From Streptomyces hokutonensis (GTDB lineage: Bacteria; Actinomycetota; Actinomycetes; Streptomycetales; Streptomycetaceae): a stretch of DNA of 64,000 bases. The notes beneath the pieces were generated by a model. It ran no database searches, had not been told where the DNA came from, and saw only the letters and a program-made list of their open reading frames with translations. The translations under genes and the position numbers were made by a program. Location: assembly GCF_000376565.1 (NCBI RefSeq), contig NZ_BARG01000088.1, positions 1 through 64,000 of the forward strand, given 5' to 3'. Shown one piece after another: positions 49,743 to 57,634 of the stretch. How positions within the stretch are numbered: the first letter of the stretch is position 1; the number at the start of each line of letters is the position of its first letter.

Positions 49743-50321
49743 ATGACCGCACCGCTGCCGTCCCACGACCTCGACACCGCAGCCGCCCGCGATGCCGAGC
49801 CGTGGCACCGGGTGCGGGCGGCCGTCACTCTCGACGCGCTCCCAGGCCGCGACCTGGACAAGCGGGAACTGCTGGAGCTGGCCGCGTCGATCGTCGCGGA
49901 CCCCGGCATCTGGCGTGAGCACGTGGCCTTCGACGACGACAACCGGCACTACGTCTCCCTGTACCGGGACGCCCATGTCGATGTCTGGGTGCTGTGCTGG
50001 ACACCGCGGAACGACACCGGCTGGCACGATCACGATGTCTCGTCCGGTGCCGTGGCGGTGGCCGAGGGAGCACTCGTCGAACACAATCTGGCCGTCGGCG
50101 TGCCGAGCCTGGCGACCGAGGTGTCGGCCGGTCAGGTCTTCTGCTTCGGCCCCGACCACATCCACCGGCTCACCGGACGCGATGTCGGCAGCGTGTCGAT
50201 CCACACGTACTCGCCGCCGCTGTGGCGGATGGGCCAGTACACGGTCGCACGCAACGGGATCCTCCGCCGCACCGCGGTCTCCTACGCCGACGAGCTGCGG
50301 CCACTGGACGACATGGCCTGA
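49743..50321 (+). CDS. Cysteine dioxygenase-family cupin
   Basis: A 192-residue non-haem iron thiol-dioxygenase-like protein. The iron ligands are readable: H-x-H in TGWHDHDVSSG and a third histidine in GPDHIHRLTG. The length and the segment VDVWVLCWTPRNDTGWHDHD match bacterial cysteine dioxygenase-like proteins, which oxidise cysteine or 3-mercaptopropionate to the sulfinate. ATG 49743 has AAGGAG at 49729-49734; the open frame upstream is not conserved-looking. It is divergent from a LacI regulator and likely repressed by it through the paired operators. The thiol substrate is not determined. Confidence 0.87.
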   Translation: MTAPLPSHDLDTAAARDAEPWHRVRAAVTLDALPGRDLDKRELLELAASIVADPGIWREHVAFDDDNRHYVSLYRDAHVDVWVLCWTPRNDTGWHDHDVSSGAVAVAEGALVEHNLAVGVPSLATEVSAGQVFCFGPDHIHRLTGRDVGSVSIHTYSPPLWRMGQYTVARNGILRRTAVSYADELRPLDDMA

Positions 50322-50440
50322 CCCGACTGGTGCAGTTCGCTGCTGACGACCGGAGATCTGCGCGCTTCGTGGCGTAGTGGGCCCGGGAGTCGGGACCGCT
50401 GAGCGAGGCGAACGAATGCCGCGGGCCGACCGCCCGCCGA

Positions 50441-50968
50441 TCAGGCGGCGGCAGCGCGCAGATCTCCGGCCGTCAGCAGCGACAACAGCCCGATGTCCTC
50501 GGCCGCGAGGGCGTCGGCGCCGCCTTGTTCACGGTCGATCACGCACAGAGCCGCAGAAACCTGAGCCCCCAGACCACACAGGTCCGCGGTCGACAGCACG
50601 ATCTGTCCGCCGCTGGTGACCACGTCCTCGACGACCAGCACCCGACGGCCCTCGACCTCGGCTCCTTCGGCGAGACGGCAGGTGCCATAGGGCTTGGTCT
50701 GCTTCCGCACGAACGCGCAGGGCAGGCCCGTGTGCCGGCCGAGCGCGGTCACCACCGGGATGCCGCCCATCTCCAGGCCGGCCAGGACCTCGGTTCCGGA
50801 AGGCACCAGCGGAACCATCTGCCGGGCGATCTCGTCCAGCAGGACCGGGTCGCCCTCGAACCGGTACTTGTCGAAGTACTCCGTGGCGGCGCGTCCGGAC
50901 CGAAGCGTGAAACGCCCCGTCAGATGAGAAGCGGCATGGATGCGGCGAGCAAGATCAGAACGGGTCAC
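50441..50968 (-). CDS. Orotate phosphoribosyltransferase-like protein
   Basis: A 175-residue type I phosphoribosyltransferase. The PRPP-binding motif VLVVEDVVTSGGQ, the GLEMGGIPVVTALG loop and FVRKQTKPYGTCRLAEG (lysines that contact PRPP) match the OPRT group. The sequence differs clearly from the usual Streptomyces pyrE, so it is probably a second, specialised enzyme. It lies 90 bases downstream of nicE at the end of the nicotinate cluster, possibly co-transcribed. The role there is unknown; a pyridine or pyrimidine carboxylate might be its acceptor (inferred). GTG start, weak ribosome site. Confidence 0.85.
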   Translation of the reverse strand: MTRSDLARRIHAASHLTGRFTLRSGRAATEYFDKYRFEGDPVLLDEIARQMVPLVPSGTEVLAGLEMGGIPVVTALGRHTGLPCAFVRKQTKPYGTCRLAEGAEVEGRRVLVVEDVVTSGGQIVLSTADLCGLGAQVSAALCVIDREQGGADALAAEDIGLLSLLTAGDLRAAAA

Positions 50969-51058
50969 AGGCGTTCAGTCTTCCAGCCGTTCGTCCCCGC
51001 GAGGACACCGGCTCCCTCCACCGCCGCTCGGCGTCCCGTCTCGATTGCCCGCCGTCCG

Positions 51059-51850
51059 TCACGGCCGCGCAGGACCTGCCGCTTTCCGTCCTTCAGCCAT
51101 GGCGTGGCCACTGAGCAGGCTGCCCGCGCCGGGAACGACCGCGGGCAGGCCCAGCTCGACGAGGGCGCGGTACGCCGTCGCGGTGGCCGCCGAGAGCACG
51201 GGGAGTCCCGCCGCTTCCTCCACCGGCTGGATCGACGGCAGCGAAGGCATCTGGACACAGGCGGACAGAACGAGTGCGTCGGCGCGTGACAGGTCCAGGC
51301 GCCTCCAGTGCTCGCGCAGGTCGGCGGGGTCGAGGCGGGCGACGGCCAGGTTGTCCGGCACCTCCAGGCTCAGCGCGTCCACCACCTCGATGCTCGCGTC
51401 CTCGATGTAGTCGGCCACGAGCTGCGTGAGCGGTTTCAGATACGGTGTGACGATCGCGACCCGCCCTGCTCCCAGGGCCCTGATGCCGTCGAGCAGAGCA
51501 CCCGCGCTCGACACCACGGGAGCCCGGGAGCCCTCGGCGCGCAGCACCGCGGTGATCTCGTCCTCGGCGGTGCAGTGGTGCCCCGGTCCCTGCGCCATGA
51601 TCGCCACGAGGCAGGCCGTGACGACCACGTCCGGCCGGGCGTCGGCCAGTTCCAGTGCCGCTCGCCCGGTCTGGGCGTTCATGGCACGGAGTTGTTCGGG
51701 CGTGACGTGCCGCATGCGCATACGGCTGCTGTGGAAGACGAACCGGTCCTCCGGAACCAGGGACTCCCGCTGCCGCATCATGCGCGGCAGTTCCGTCTCC
51801 ATGGTCAGGTTCGAGCTGGGCACGATCATGCCGATGTGGTGATCGGACAC
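51059..51850 (-). CDS. nicE: Maleate cis-trans isomerase NicE
   Basis: A 263-residue Asp/Glu-racemase-superfamily enzyme converting maleate to fumarate, the last step of nicotinate catabolism. It matches Pseudomonas NicE along its length: IGMIVPSSNLTMETELP, FVFHSSRMRMRHVT, ACLVAIMAQGPGHH (first catalytic Cys), VVSSAGALLDGI, PYLKPLTQLVADYIED, LSACVQMPSLPSIQPVE (second Cys) and VPGAGSLLSG. The GTG start has GGAGG six bases upstream. It follows the MarR gene by 54 bases in the minus-strand nic operon. Confidence 0.92.
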   Translation of the reverse strand: MSDHHIGMIVPSSNLTMETELPRMMRQRESLVPEDRFVFHSSRMRMRHVTPEQLRAMNAQTGRAALELADARPDVVVTACLVAIMAQGPGHHCTAEDEITAVLRAEGSRAPVVSSAGALLDGIRALGAGRVAIVTPYLKPLTQLVADYIEDASIEVVDALSLEVPDNLAVARLDPADLREHWRRLDLSRADALVLSACVQMPSLPSIQPVEEAAGLPVLSAATATAYRALVELGLPAVVPGAGSLLSGHAMAEGRKAAGPARP

Positions 51851-51904
51851 GGGATCCTCCGGGTGTGGTCGGCCACCGGGGAACCGGAAGCCGCGGCCGC
51901 GGAG

Positions 51905-52387
51905 TCAGGGGCCCTCGGTGAGTCCCTCCCAGTGGTCGGCGAGGGACGTGAACAGGTGCATGATGTGCTCGCGCTGCTCCGGCCCGAACGGCTCGAGAAG
52001 CCGCTCGTCGAGCTGCCGGGCGCGGAGGTTCGCGTCGTGGAGGGTCTCCTCGCCCTCCTCCGTGAGATAGAGCAGTTTGCGCCGGCCGTCCTCCGCGGCC
52101 GTCCTGCGGACGATCAGGCCCCGGTTCTCCAGGCGCCGAGCTACGTCCGCCATCGTCGACGTGTCCAGGGAGACCGCCGACGCCATGGAACGCTGGTCGC
52201 TCCCCGGCGCCGCGTCCACGGCCTGGAGCACGGCGAACTGCGGGCCCGTGAGCGTCGGGTCGACGGCACGGATCCAGACCGCCAGATACGCCTGGTAGAG
52301 GCGGCGGACCTGGTAGCCGGGCGCGGCGGTGAGCTCCGGGGGAGGCCCGGGAGGCGTGGACGTCGGGGCTGTGGTTTCGTCACCCAT
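51905..52387 (-). CDS. MarR-family regulator of the nic cluster
   Basis: A 160-residue winged-helix regulator. Helix-turn-helix and wing are visible (SMASAVSLDTSTMADVARRLENRGLIVRRTAAEDGRRKLLYLTEEG). N-terminal dimerisation helix GYQVRRLYQAYLAVWIRAVDPTLTGPQFAVL. Position inside the nicotinate cluster, between nicE and nicD, matches the use of the MarR protein NicR as nic repressor in Pseudomonas. ATG 52387 is preferred; GTG 52396 would add three residues. A 12-base imperfect palindrome lies 21 bases upstream. The effector is probably a pathway intermediate such as 6-hydroxynicotinate (inferred). Confidence 0.88.
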   Translation of the reverse strand: MGDETTAPTSTPPGPPPELTAAPGYQVRRLYQAYLAVWIRAVDPTLTGPQFAVLQAVDAAPGSDQRSMASAVSLDTSTMADVARRLENRGLIVRRTAAEDGRRKLLYLTEEGEETLHDANLRARQLDERLLEPFGPEQREHIMHLFTSLADHWEGLTEGP

Positions 52388-52407
52388 GACGCCCACTTAA
52401 GCACGGC

Positions 52408-52419
52408 ACTTGATCGAGT
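52408..52419. promoter_or_regulatory. Imperfect palindrome ACTTGATCGAGT before marR
   Basis: A 12-base near-palindrome (one mismatched pair counted from both sides) in the 74-base gap between nicD and the MarR gene, where an autoregulatory operator would be expected. No confident promoter hexamers are seen beside it. Confidence 0.35.
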
Positions 52420-52461
52420 CGTCGGCCGGAGGGGCGATCTCCGGGAACCCGCGCGCCGACG

Positions 52462-53310
52462 TCACACCAGCATCGGGCGCAGCACCTGGCGCAGGGCCGC
52501 GAGTGCGGCGCGCGGGCTGTCCCAGAACAGCATGTGGCCGGCGTCCGGGATCTCGGCCAGTACCGCCGACGGCAGCAGCCGGGCCGCCTCCGCCGCGCCC
52601 TGGGCGGTGACGACCGGGCTGTCCGCGCCGTACAGGAGTGCCGTGGGCCCGGGCACGGAGGGCCACCACGCGAAGAAGTCCTCGCTCTCGAAGCCGCGGT
52701 GCGTGGCCGTGACGGCCACAGAGTCGCAACTCGCCAGCCAGCGCGCCCGCAGCTCCCGCTCCCGGCGCGGCCAGCGCGGCCAGGACCGGGCCACCTCGTC
52801 CGCGTCGGTACCGCGCCGCGCCTGCGCCAACTGGTCGAGGAAGACGTCCAGGGGAGTGGGATAGGGCCCGCGTCCGGGGCCGCTCATCGGCGGGTCGCCC
52901 AGCACGGTGCCCCGCAGCGCCACCTTGGCCCGGACGGCGGTCACGGCCGCGATCCGCGCGCCCATGGAGTGCCCGAAGAGGACCGGCCGGTGCAGACCGA
53001 GGCCCGCGACGACGGCCTCGGTGTCCTCGGCGTACTCCTCCAGCCCGTACGAACCACCGCCGTCGGACAGCCCGCGCCCACGGACGTCGACGACCAACGG
53101 CCGTACGAGAGACGTCAGTTCGCGGGCCACGAAGTCCATCGCGACGGCCGGACTGGTGATGCCGGGCAGCACGACCAGCGGGACGCCGTCACCCCCGTAG
53201 TCCAGGACGTGCAGGCGGGTGCCGCCCGAGCGGACCCAGCGGCTGGTGGCGGGGACGTCGGCGAGATCGGCGAGTGCGGGCTGCGAGAGCAGACGGGTGG
53301 GCGGGGGCAT
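52462..53310 (-). CDS. nicD: N-formylmaleamate deformylase NicD
   Basis: A 282-residue alpha/beta hydrolase. Diagnostic stretches shared with Pseudomonas NicD: LVVLPGITSPAVAMDFVA, VVDVRGRGLSDGG, the nucleophile elbow GHSMGARIAAV, LGDPPMSGPGRGPYPTPL, and the catalytic His in IPDAGHMLFWD. It removes formate from N-formylmaleamate to give maleamate. ATG 53310 has GGAG six bases upstream; TTG 53322 is less likely. The gene follows nicF by 33 bases, consistent with co-transcription and consecutive pathway steps. Confidence 0.9.
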   Translation of the reverse strand: MPPPTRLLSQPALADLADVPATSRWVRSGGTRLHVLDYGGDGVPLVVLPGITSPAVAMDFVARELTSLVRPLVVDVRGRGLSDGGGSYGLEEYAEDTEAVVAGLGLHRPVLFGHSMGARIAAVTAVRAKVALRGTVLGDPPMSGPGRGPYPTPLDVFLDQLAQARRGTDADEVARSWPRWPRRERELRARWLASCDSVAVTATHRGFESEDFFAWWPSVPGPTALLYGADSPVVTAQGAAEAARLLPSAVLAEIPDAGHMLFWDSPRAALAALRQVLRPMLV

Positions 53311-53343
53311 GAGGTTCTCCAAGTGGGCGGAGCAGCAAGGGGG

Positions 53344-54006
53344 TTACGGAGCCGTCCTCGGCAGGCCGTCGAGGTACCCGACGGCGTCCTTGACGTCGAT
53401 CACGTCGCCGTACTTGGCCTGAATGTCGAAGAGGTTCGCCTCGTGCGGACCCTGTGCGCGGTCCCCGACGCACTCCCTCGGCACCAGCACCGAGAACCCG
53501 GACTGCACGGCGTCCACCGCGGTGGCCCGTACACAACCGCTGGTCGTCGCGCCGCACACCAGCACTGTGTCGCGGCCGAGTCCGGTCAACAGGGCGGCCA
53601 GGGACGTACCGAAGAACGCGGACGCACCCTTCTTCACGATCAGGTGGTCCTGCGGCGCCAGGGGGAGCCGTGGGTCCAGTGCGACCTCGTCGCCGCCTTC
53701 GACCAGGCTCCGCATGCCCTGCGCCTTGTGCAGCCAGGTGACGGCGTCGCCCGCTGCCTCGGCCGGTGTGTAGGCGATCGCGGTGAACACCACCGGTACG
53801 CCGGCCGGACGCGCCGCCGCGATCAACCTGCCTGTGGCGCGGACGACTTCGGTGAGGTCGGCGCCCGAAGGGAAGGCCTGTTCGGTGAAGCCGCGGGTGA
53901 GGTCGACGACGATGACCGCCGGGCGGCTGCCGCGGCGCACGGGTGCGCCGAACCCGGCCCGCTCGTAGGTCCGTTCCGTCTCCTGCCCGTACCGGATCCC
54001 GCTCAT
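53344..54006 (-). CDS. nicF: Maleamate amidohydrolase NicF
   Basis: A 220-residue isochorismatase-fold cysteine amidase. The triad is Asp35 (VIVVDLTRGFTEQAF), Lys125 (HLIVKKGASAFFGTSL) and Cys158 (ATTSGCVRATAVDAVQSGF). The family includes maleamate amidohydrolase and N-carbamoylsarcosine amidase; the neighbouring nicD and nicE genes favour maleamate to maleate plus ammonia. The start overlaps the coxG-like stop (ATGA). Local motifs are strikingly like those of the protein at 22901-23533, suggesting a paralogue pair. Confidence 0.88.
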   Translation of the reverse strand: MSGIRYGQETERTYERAGFGAPVRRGSRPAVIVVDLTRGFTEQAFPSGADLTEVVRATGRLIAAARPAGVPVVFTAIAYTPAEAAGDAVTWLHKAQGMRSLVEGGDEVALDPRLPLAPQDHLIVKKGASAFFGTSLAALLTGLGRDTVLVCGATTSGCVRATAVDAVQSGFSVLVPRECVGDRAQGPHEANLFDIQAKYGDVIDVKDAVGYLDGLPRTAP

Positions 54007-54680
54007 GACGTCCTCCGCAGGGCTCGCAACTCCCGTGCCTGGGCGCCGAGTCGGCCGAGCAGCCAGCCCTCCAGGACACCGAGGGCGAACACCCCTGCCA
54101 CCAGGCCGTACTTGGCGGCCCGCGGACCGAGCAGCATCGCCAGGCCGTCGAGGCCGGAGTCCTGAGCGATGGCCGGCCGGGCCGCTGCGGGAGCCGTCGG
54201 AGTCGAGGCCGCGGGCGAAGACGGCCCGATCGCCCGGTCCTGGTCGAGCAGGCTCCCCAGGTTCCGTGCGAACTGCTGGAGGATCCGGTCGGACACGGTG
54301 ACGATCGCGCCCTTGCCGAACTGGACGATCTTGCCGCGGATCACCAGGTCCGTGGAGAGCTGGAGCAGCGCTCCCTCGGGTGTCGCGAAGACTTCGAGCG
54401 CGACCTCCGCCTCCGCGTCCCCGCTGCCGTGGGTGTCCGTACCGCGCGCGTGCACCCGCAGCCGCCGCTTCTCGGCGTCGGTCTCCAGGAAGCGGACGGT
54501 ACCCGCGTAGGAGGCGCTGATGGGACCGACCCGGATCTTCACCCGGCCCCGCCAGGTGTCGCCGTCCTGTCCGTCGAGTGCCGCGCCCGGCATACAGGAC
54601 GCGACCCGTTCGACGTCGTTCATCAGGGCGAAGACGTCGTCGGGGGAGGCGTTGATCGGCACGGTGTTGGTGAGCTGCAT
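54003..54680 (-). CDS. CoxG-like SRPBCC protein with C-terminal membrane anchor
   Basis: A 225-residue protein. Residues 1-145 are a CoxG/SRPBCC domain (FALMNDVERVASCMPGAALDG, KIRVGPISASYAGTV, ALLQLSTDLVIRGKIVQFG). A Pro/Ala/Ser-rich linker follows, then a hydrophobic segment near residues 185-205 (YGLVAGVFALGVLEGWLLG). In the CO dehydrogenase system CoxG tethers the molybdenum enzyme to the membrane. Here it would anchor the nicotinate hydroxylase near its electron acceptor (inferred). It lies 3 bases after the [2Fe-2S] subunit gene and overlaps nicF. Confidence 0.87.
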   Translation of the reverse strand: MQLTNTVPINASPDDVFALMNDVERVASCMPGAALDGQDGDTWRGRVKIRVGPISASYAGTVRFLETDAEKRRLRVHARGTDTHGSGDAEAEVALEVFATPEGALLQLSTDLVIRGKIVQFGKGAIVTVSDRILQQFARNLGSLLDQDRAIGPSSPAASTPTAPAAARPAIAQDSGLDGLAMLLGPRAAKYGLVAGVFALGVLEGWLLGRLGAQARELRALRRTS

Positions 54681-54683
54681 GGG

Positions 54684-55229
54684 TCAGTGCTCCTTGCCGG
54701 CAGACATGTCACAGGGGGTGGCGCAGGCCCCGCGCCGGGCCGTCGCGCAGGCGTCGATCGCCTCGACGATGGTCTGGTAGCCGGTGCACCGGCACAGGTT
54801 CGAGGCGACCACCTCGCGGATCTCCTCCTTGCTCGCGTCGGGCCGCTCGGCGAGGAACCCGTCGGCGAGTATCAGGAACCCGGGCGTACAGAACCCGCAC
54901 TGCAACGCGTGGTGCTCGGTGAACGCCCGTTGCAGATCGTTCAGGCCGCCGTCACCGTCCGACAGCGACTCGACCGTGCGAATCCGGGCTCCTTCGGCCT
55001 GGGCCGCGAACATCAGGCAGGCGCGGACGGGCCGTTCGTCGACCAGGACCGTGCAGGCGCCGCAGATGCCGTGCTCGCAGCCGACGTGCGTACCGGTCAG
55101 CCGCAGGTCGTGCCGGAGTACGTCGACGAGGGTGCGACGGGGCTCGGTGATCACTTCGTGCTGTTCGCCGTTGACGTCGAGGGCGATCAGCTGGAGCGGC
55201 GGATGTGTCACCACGGGGTCGGTGTTCAT
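54684..55229 (-). CDS. Molybdenum hydroxylase small subunit, two [2Fe-2S] clusters
   Basis: A 181-residue iron-sulfur subunit of the xanthine dehydrogenase family. Ferredoxin-type cluster ligands are in GCEHGICGACTVLVDERPVRAC, and the second, molybdenum-proximal cluster ligands in QCGFCTPGFLI and NLCRCTGYQ. It carries electrons from the molybdenum centre toward FAD. It is the third gene of the M-L-S order; its start overlaps the large-subunit stop (ATGA). By context it belongs to nicotinate 6-hydroxylase. Confidence 0.94.
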   Translation of the reverse strand: MNTDPVVTHPPLQLIALDVNGEQHEVITEPRRTLVDVLRHDLRLTGTHVGCEHGICGACTVLVDERPVRACLMFAAQAEGARIRTVESLSDGDGGLNDLQRAFTEHHALQCGFCTPGFLILADGFLAERPDASKEEIREVVASNLCRCTGYQTIVEAIDACATARRGACATPCDMSAGKEH

Positions 55230-57634
55230 GAGGACAACTCCAGGCTCGGAGCGCCGTTCAGGGCGCGGTGCACGGTCTCGGGGGTGATCGGTGTGTGGTC
55301 GAGTTCGACGCCGGTCGGGCGCAGCGCGTCGTTGACGGCGTTGAGGACGGCGGCGGGCGCCCCGATCGTGCCGCCCTCGCCTGCCCCCTTCGCACCGGTC
55401 TCGGTGAACGCGCAGGGCGTCTCCAGATGGTGGATCAGCACGTCGGGGATCTCGTGCGCGGTGGGCACCTTGTAGTCCATGAAGCCGGTCGCCGACGGTT
55501 CGCCCTGGGCGTCGTACGTCACCTGCTCGAACAGCGCGCCCGCGATGCCCTGCGCGATACCGCCACGGCACTGCCCCTCCACGACCTGCGGGTTGATGGC
55601 GACCCCGCAGTCCTCGACGCACACGTACCGTAGGATCTCCACCTGCCCTGTGTCCGCGTGGAGTTCGACGACGCAGCCGTGGGTGGCGTTGGAGAAGGTG
55701 CCGTCGTTGAAGACGTCGAAGGTGGCGGTGACCGACAGGCCCGGCTCGATGTCCTTGGGCAGCAAGTGCGCCTGGAGATAGGCGATGTCGGCGATCTGCT
55801 CGTAGGTGAGGACGTCGGAGGCGTTACGGCGACGGGCCGCGCCGGACGTCAACTCCACGTCGTCAGGGGTGATGTCCCAGCGGGCGGCGGCGATCGCGCG
55901 CAGCTTGTCGCCGAGTTTCGCGGCGGCCAGGCGTACGGCGCTGCCGCCGATGGTGATGGAACGGCTGGCGAAGGTGCCGAAGCCGTAGGTGATGCGGTCG
56001 GTGTCGCCCTGATGGAGCCTCACCTTGGCGATGTCCAGGGCGAGTTCGTCGGCGACGATCTGCGCCATCGTCGTCTCGTGGCTCTGCCCGTGGTTCATGG
56101 TGCCGGTGGTGAAGGAGACCGTGCCGCTGGTGTCCATCCGTACTTCGGAGATGTCGAAGCCCGGCACCACCTTCATCTTGCGCTGCGCGAAGGCCGCCGA
56201 GCCGTAGCCGGTGCGCTCGCTGAAGCACGCGTAGCCGATGCCCAGGTGCCGGCCCTCGGCCGCCGCCGCTGTCTGCTTCTCGTACCAGCCCTCCTCGCGG
56301 ACGAGCAACTCGCACAGGTTGAGCGATTCCAGGTAGGAGCCCGGGTCGTAGGTGATGTTGTTGACGCCCGTGTACGGGAAGTCGGTGATGACATTGCGGC
56401 GGCGGATCTCCACCGGATCCAGGGCCAGTTCGCGGGCGGCCCGCTCGAGAAGCCGCTCCATGACCATGACGTACTGCGGCCGGCTCACCCCGCGATACGG
56501 TCCGGTGGGCGCTTTGTTGGTGGTGACCGCACGGCCCCGCACCCGGTAGGCGGGCACCTTGTAGACGCCGGGCATCTCGGCGGACGCCATCAGCGGCTCG
56601 ATGCCCGCCGTGAAGGGGTAGCAGGAGTAGGCGCCCATGTCGCAGACCACGTCCGTGTCGAGCGCGAGGATCCTGCCGTCGGCGTCGAAGGCCGCGCGGG
56701 CCCGGTAGTGCTGTTCGCGGGCGAGGAAGGAGGCGGTCAGGGCGTCCTTGCGGTCCTCGATCCACTTCACCGGCCGTCGCAGTCGTAGGGCTGCCGCCGC
56801 GGCGGCGATCTCCTCGCGGCCGACGACGCACTTCTGGCCGAACCCGCCGCCCATGTCGGGCACCACGACCCGTACGGCGCGCTCGTCCAGGCGCAGGCAG
56901 CGGGACGCCACCGTCCGTACCTGGTGCGGGATCTGGGTGCAGGTGTGCAGGACTAGCTGTTCCTCGCGGTCGTCCCAGTGGGCCACGGCACCCCGCGTCT
57001 CCAGCGGCAGGGCGTTCTGTCGTCCGGTCCTGGTGTCGACCTCTACGACGCAGGGCGCGGACGTGAAGATCCCGTCGATGCCGTCCGTCGCGAACAGTGA
57101 GACGTCCACCAGGGTGTTGTGCGCGGCCTCGGCGTGGACGAGGGGGGCGTCGGCCGCGAACGCCGCCTCCTCGGACATGACCGGGGGCAGCGTGACGTAC
57201 GAGATCTTCGCCGCCTCCAGGCCGTCCTCCGCCGCGTACGCGTCGCGGGCCACGACGATCGCGATCGGCTCACCGACGTAGCGGACCTTGTCGCGGGCCA
57301 GGACCGGCATGGCGGTCGGGACGAACTCCGAGAGCGGGCGACCCAGTTGAGCGACGATGTCGCCCAGCTCCAGGTCCTCGGCCGTGAACGCGGCGACGAC
57401 GCCCGGGACTTCGAGGACCGCCGACACGTCCACCGAGGCCAGCTCCGCGTGGGCGACGGTGCTGCGCACGAACTGGGCGTGCAGCATGCCGGGCAGCGCG
57501 ATGTCGTCGACGAACCGGCCGCGCCCGGCGAGCAGCCGGGGATCCTCGCGGCGGCGAACGGCCCTGCCGACCAACTTCCGTTCGCTCATGGGGACATCGC
57601 TCATGGGGCCGTCGTTCATGGAGACATCGCTCAT
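55226..57634 (-). CDS. Molybdenum hydroxylase large subunit (nicotinate hydroxylase candidate)
   Basis: An 802-residue molybdopterin-binding subunit. Seen: the cofactor loop GGGFGQKCVVG, PTGPYRGVSRPQ, TTGTMNHGQSHETT, the FGTFASRSITIGG region, and the catalytic glutamate in GAKGAGEGGTIGAPAAV. The CO-dehydrogenase signature AYRCSFR is replaced by PYRGVSR, so CO oxidation is unlikely. In this cluster it most likely hydroxylates nicotinate at C6 using water. The start overlaps the FAD-subunit stop (ATGA). Four in-frame ATGs at 15-base spacing make the exact N-terminus uncertain. Confidence 0.92.
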   Translation of the reverse strand: MSDVSMNDGPMSDVPMSERKLVGRAVRRREDPRLLAGRGRFVDDIALPGMLHAQFVRSTVAHAELASVDVSAVLEVPGVVAAFTAEDLELGDIVAQLGRPLSEFVPTAMPVLARDKVRYVGEPIAIVVARDAYAAEDGLEAAKISYVTLPPVMSEEAAFAADAPLVHAEAAHNTLVDVSLFATDGIDGIFTSAPCVVEVDTRTGRQNALPLETRGAVAHWDDREEQLVLHTCTQIPHQVRTVASRCLRLDERAVRVVVPDMGGGFGQKCVVGREEIAAAAAALRLRRPVKWIEDRKDALTASFLAREQHYRARAAFDADGRILALDTDVVCDMGAYSCYPFTAGIEPLMASAEMPGVYKVPAYRVRGRAVTTNKAPTGPYRGVSRPQYVMVMERLLERAARELALDPVEIRRRNVITDFPYTGVNNITYDPGSYLESLNLCELLVREEGWYEKQTAAAAEGRHLGIGYACFSERTGYGSAAFAQRKMKVVPGFDISEVRMDTSGTVSFTTGTMNHGQSHETTMAQIVADELALDIAKVRLHQGDTDRITYGFGTFASRSITIGGSAVRLAAAKLGDKLRAIAAARWDITPDDVELTSGAARRRNASDVLTYEQIADIAYLQAHLLPKDIEPGLSVTATFDVFNDGTFSNATHGCVVELHADTGQVEILRYVCVEDCGVAINPQVVEGQCRGGIAQGIAGALFEQVTYDAQGEPSATGFMDYKVPTAHEIPDVLIHHLETPCAFTETGAKGAGEGGTIGAPAAVLNAVNDALRPTGVELDHTPITPETVHRALNGAPSLELSS
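57590..57634 (-). repeat. Three 15-base tandem units, each starting with ATG
   Basis: The N-terminal codons of the large subunit form three units (MSDVS, MNDGP, MSDVP) followed by the conserved MSERK. Each unit begins with ATG: 57634, 57619, 57604, then 57589. Units one and three differ at one base. A ribosome site (GAGGAGG) precedes the first. The repeat offers several possible starts in the same frame. Confidence 0.8.
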
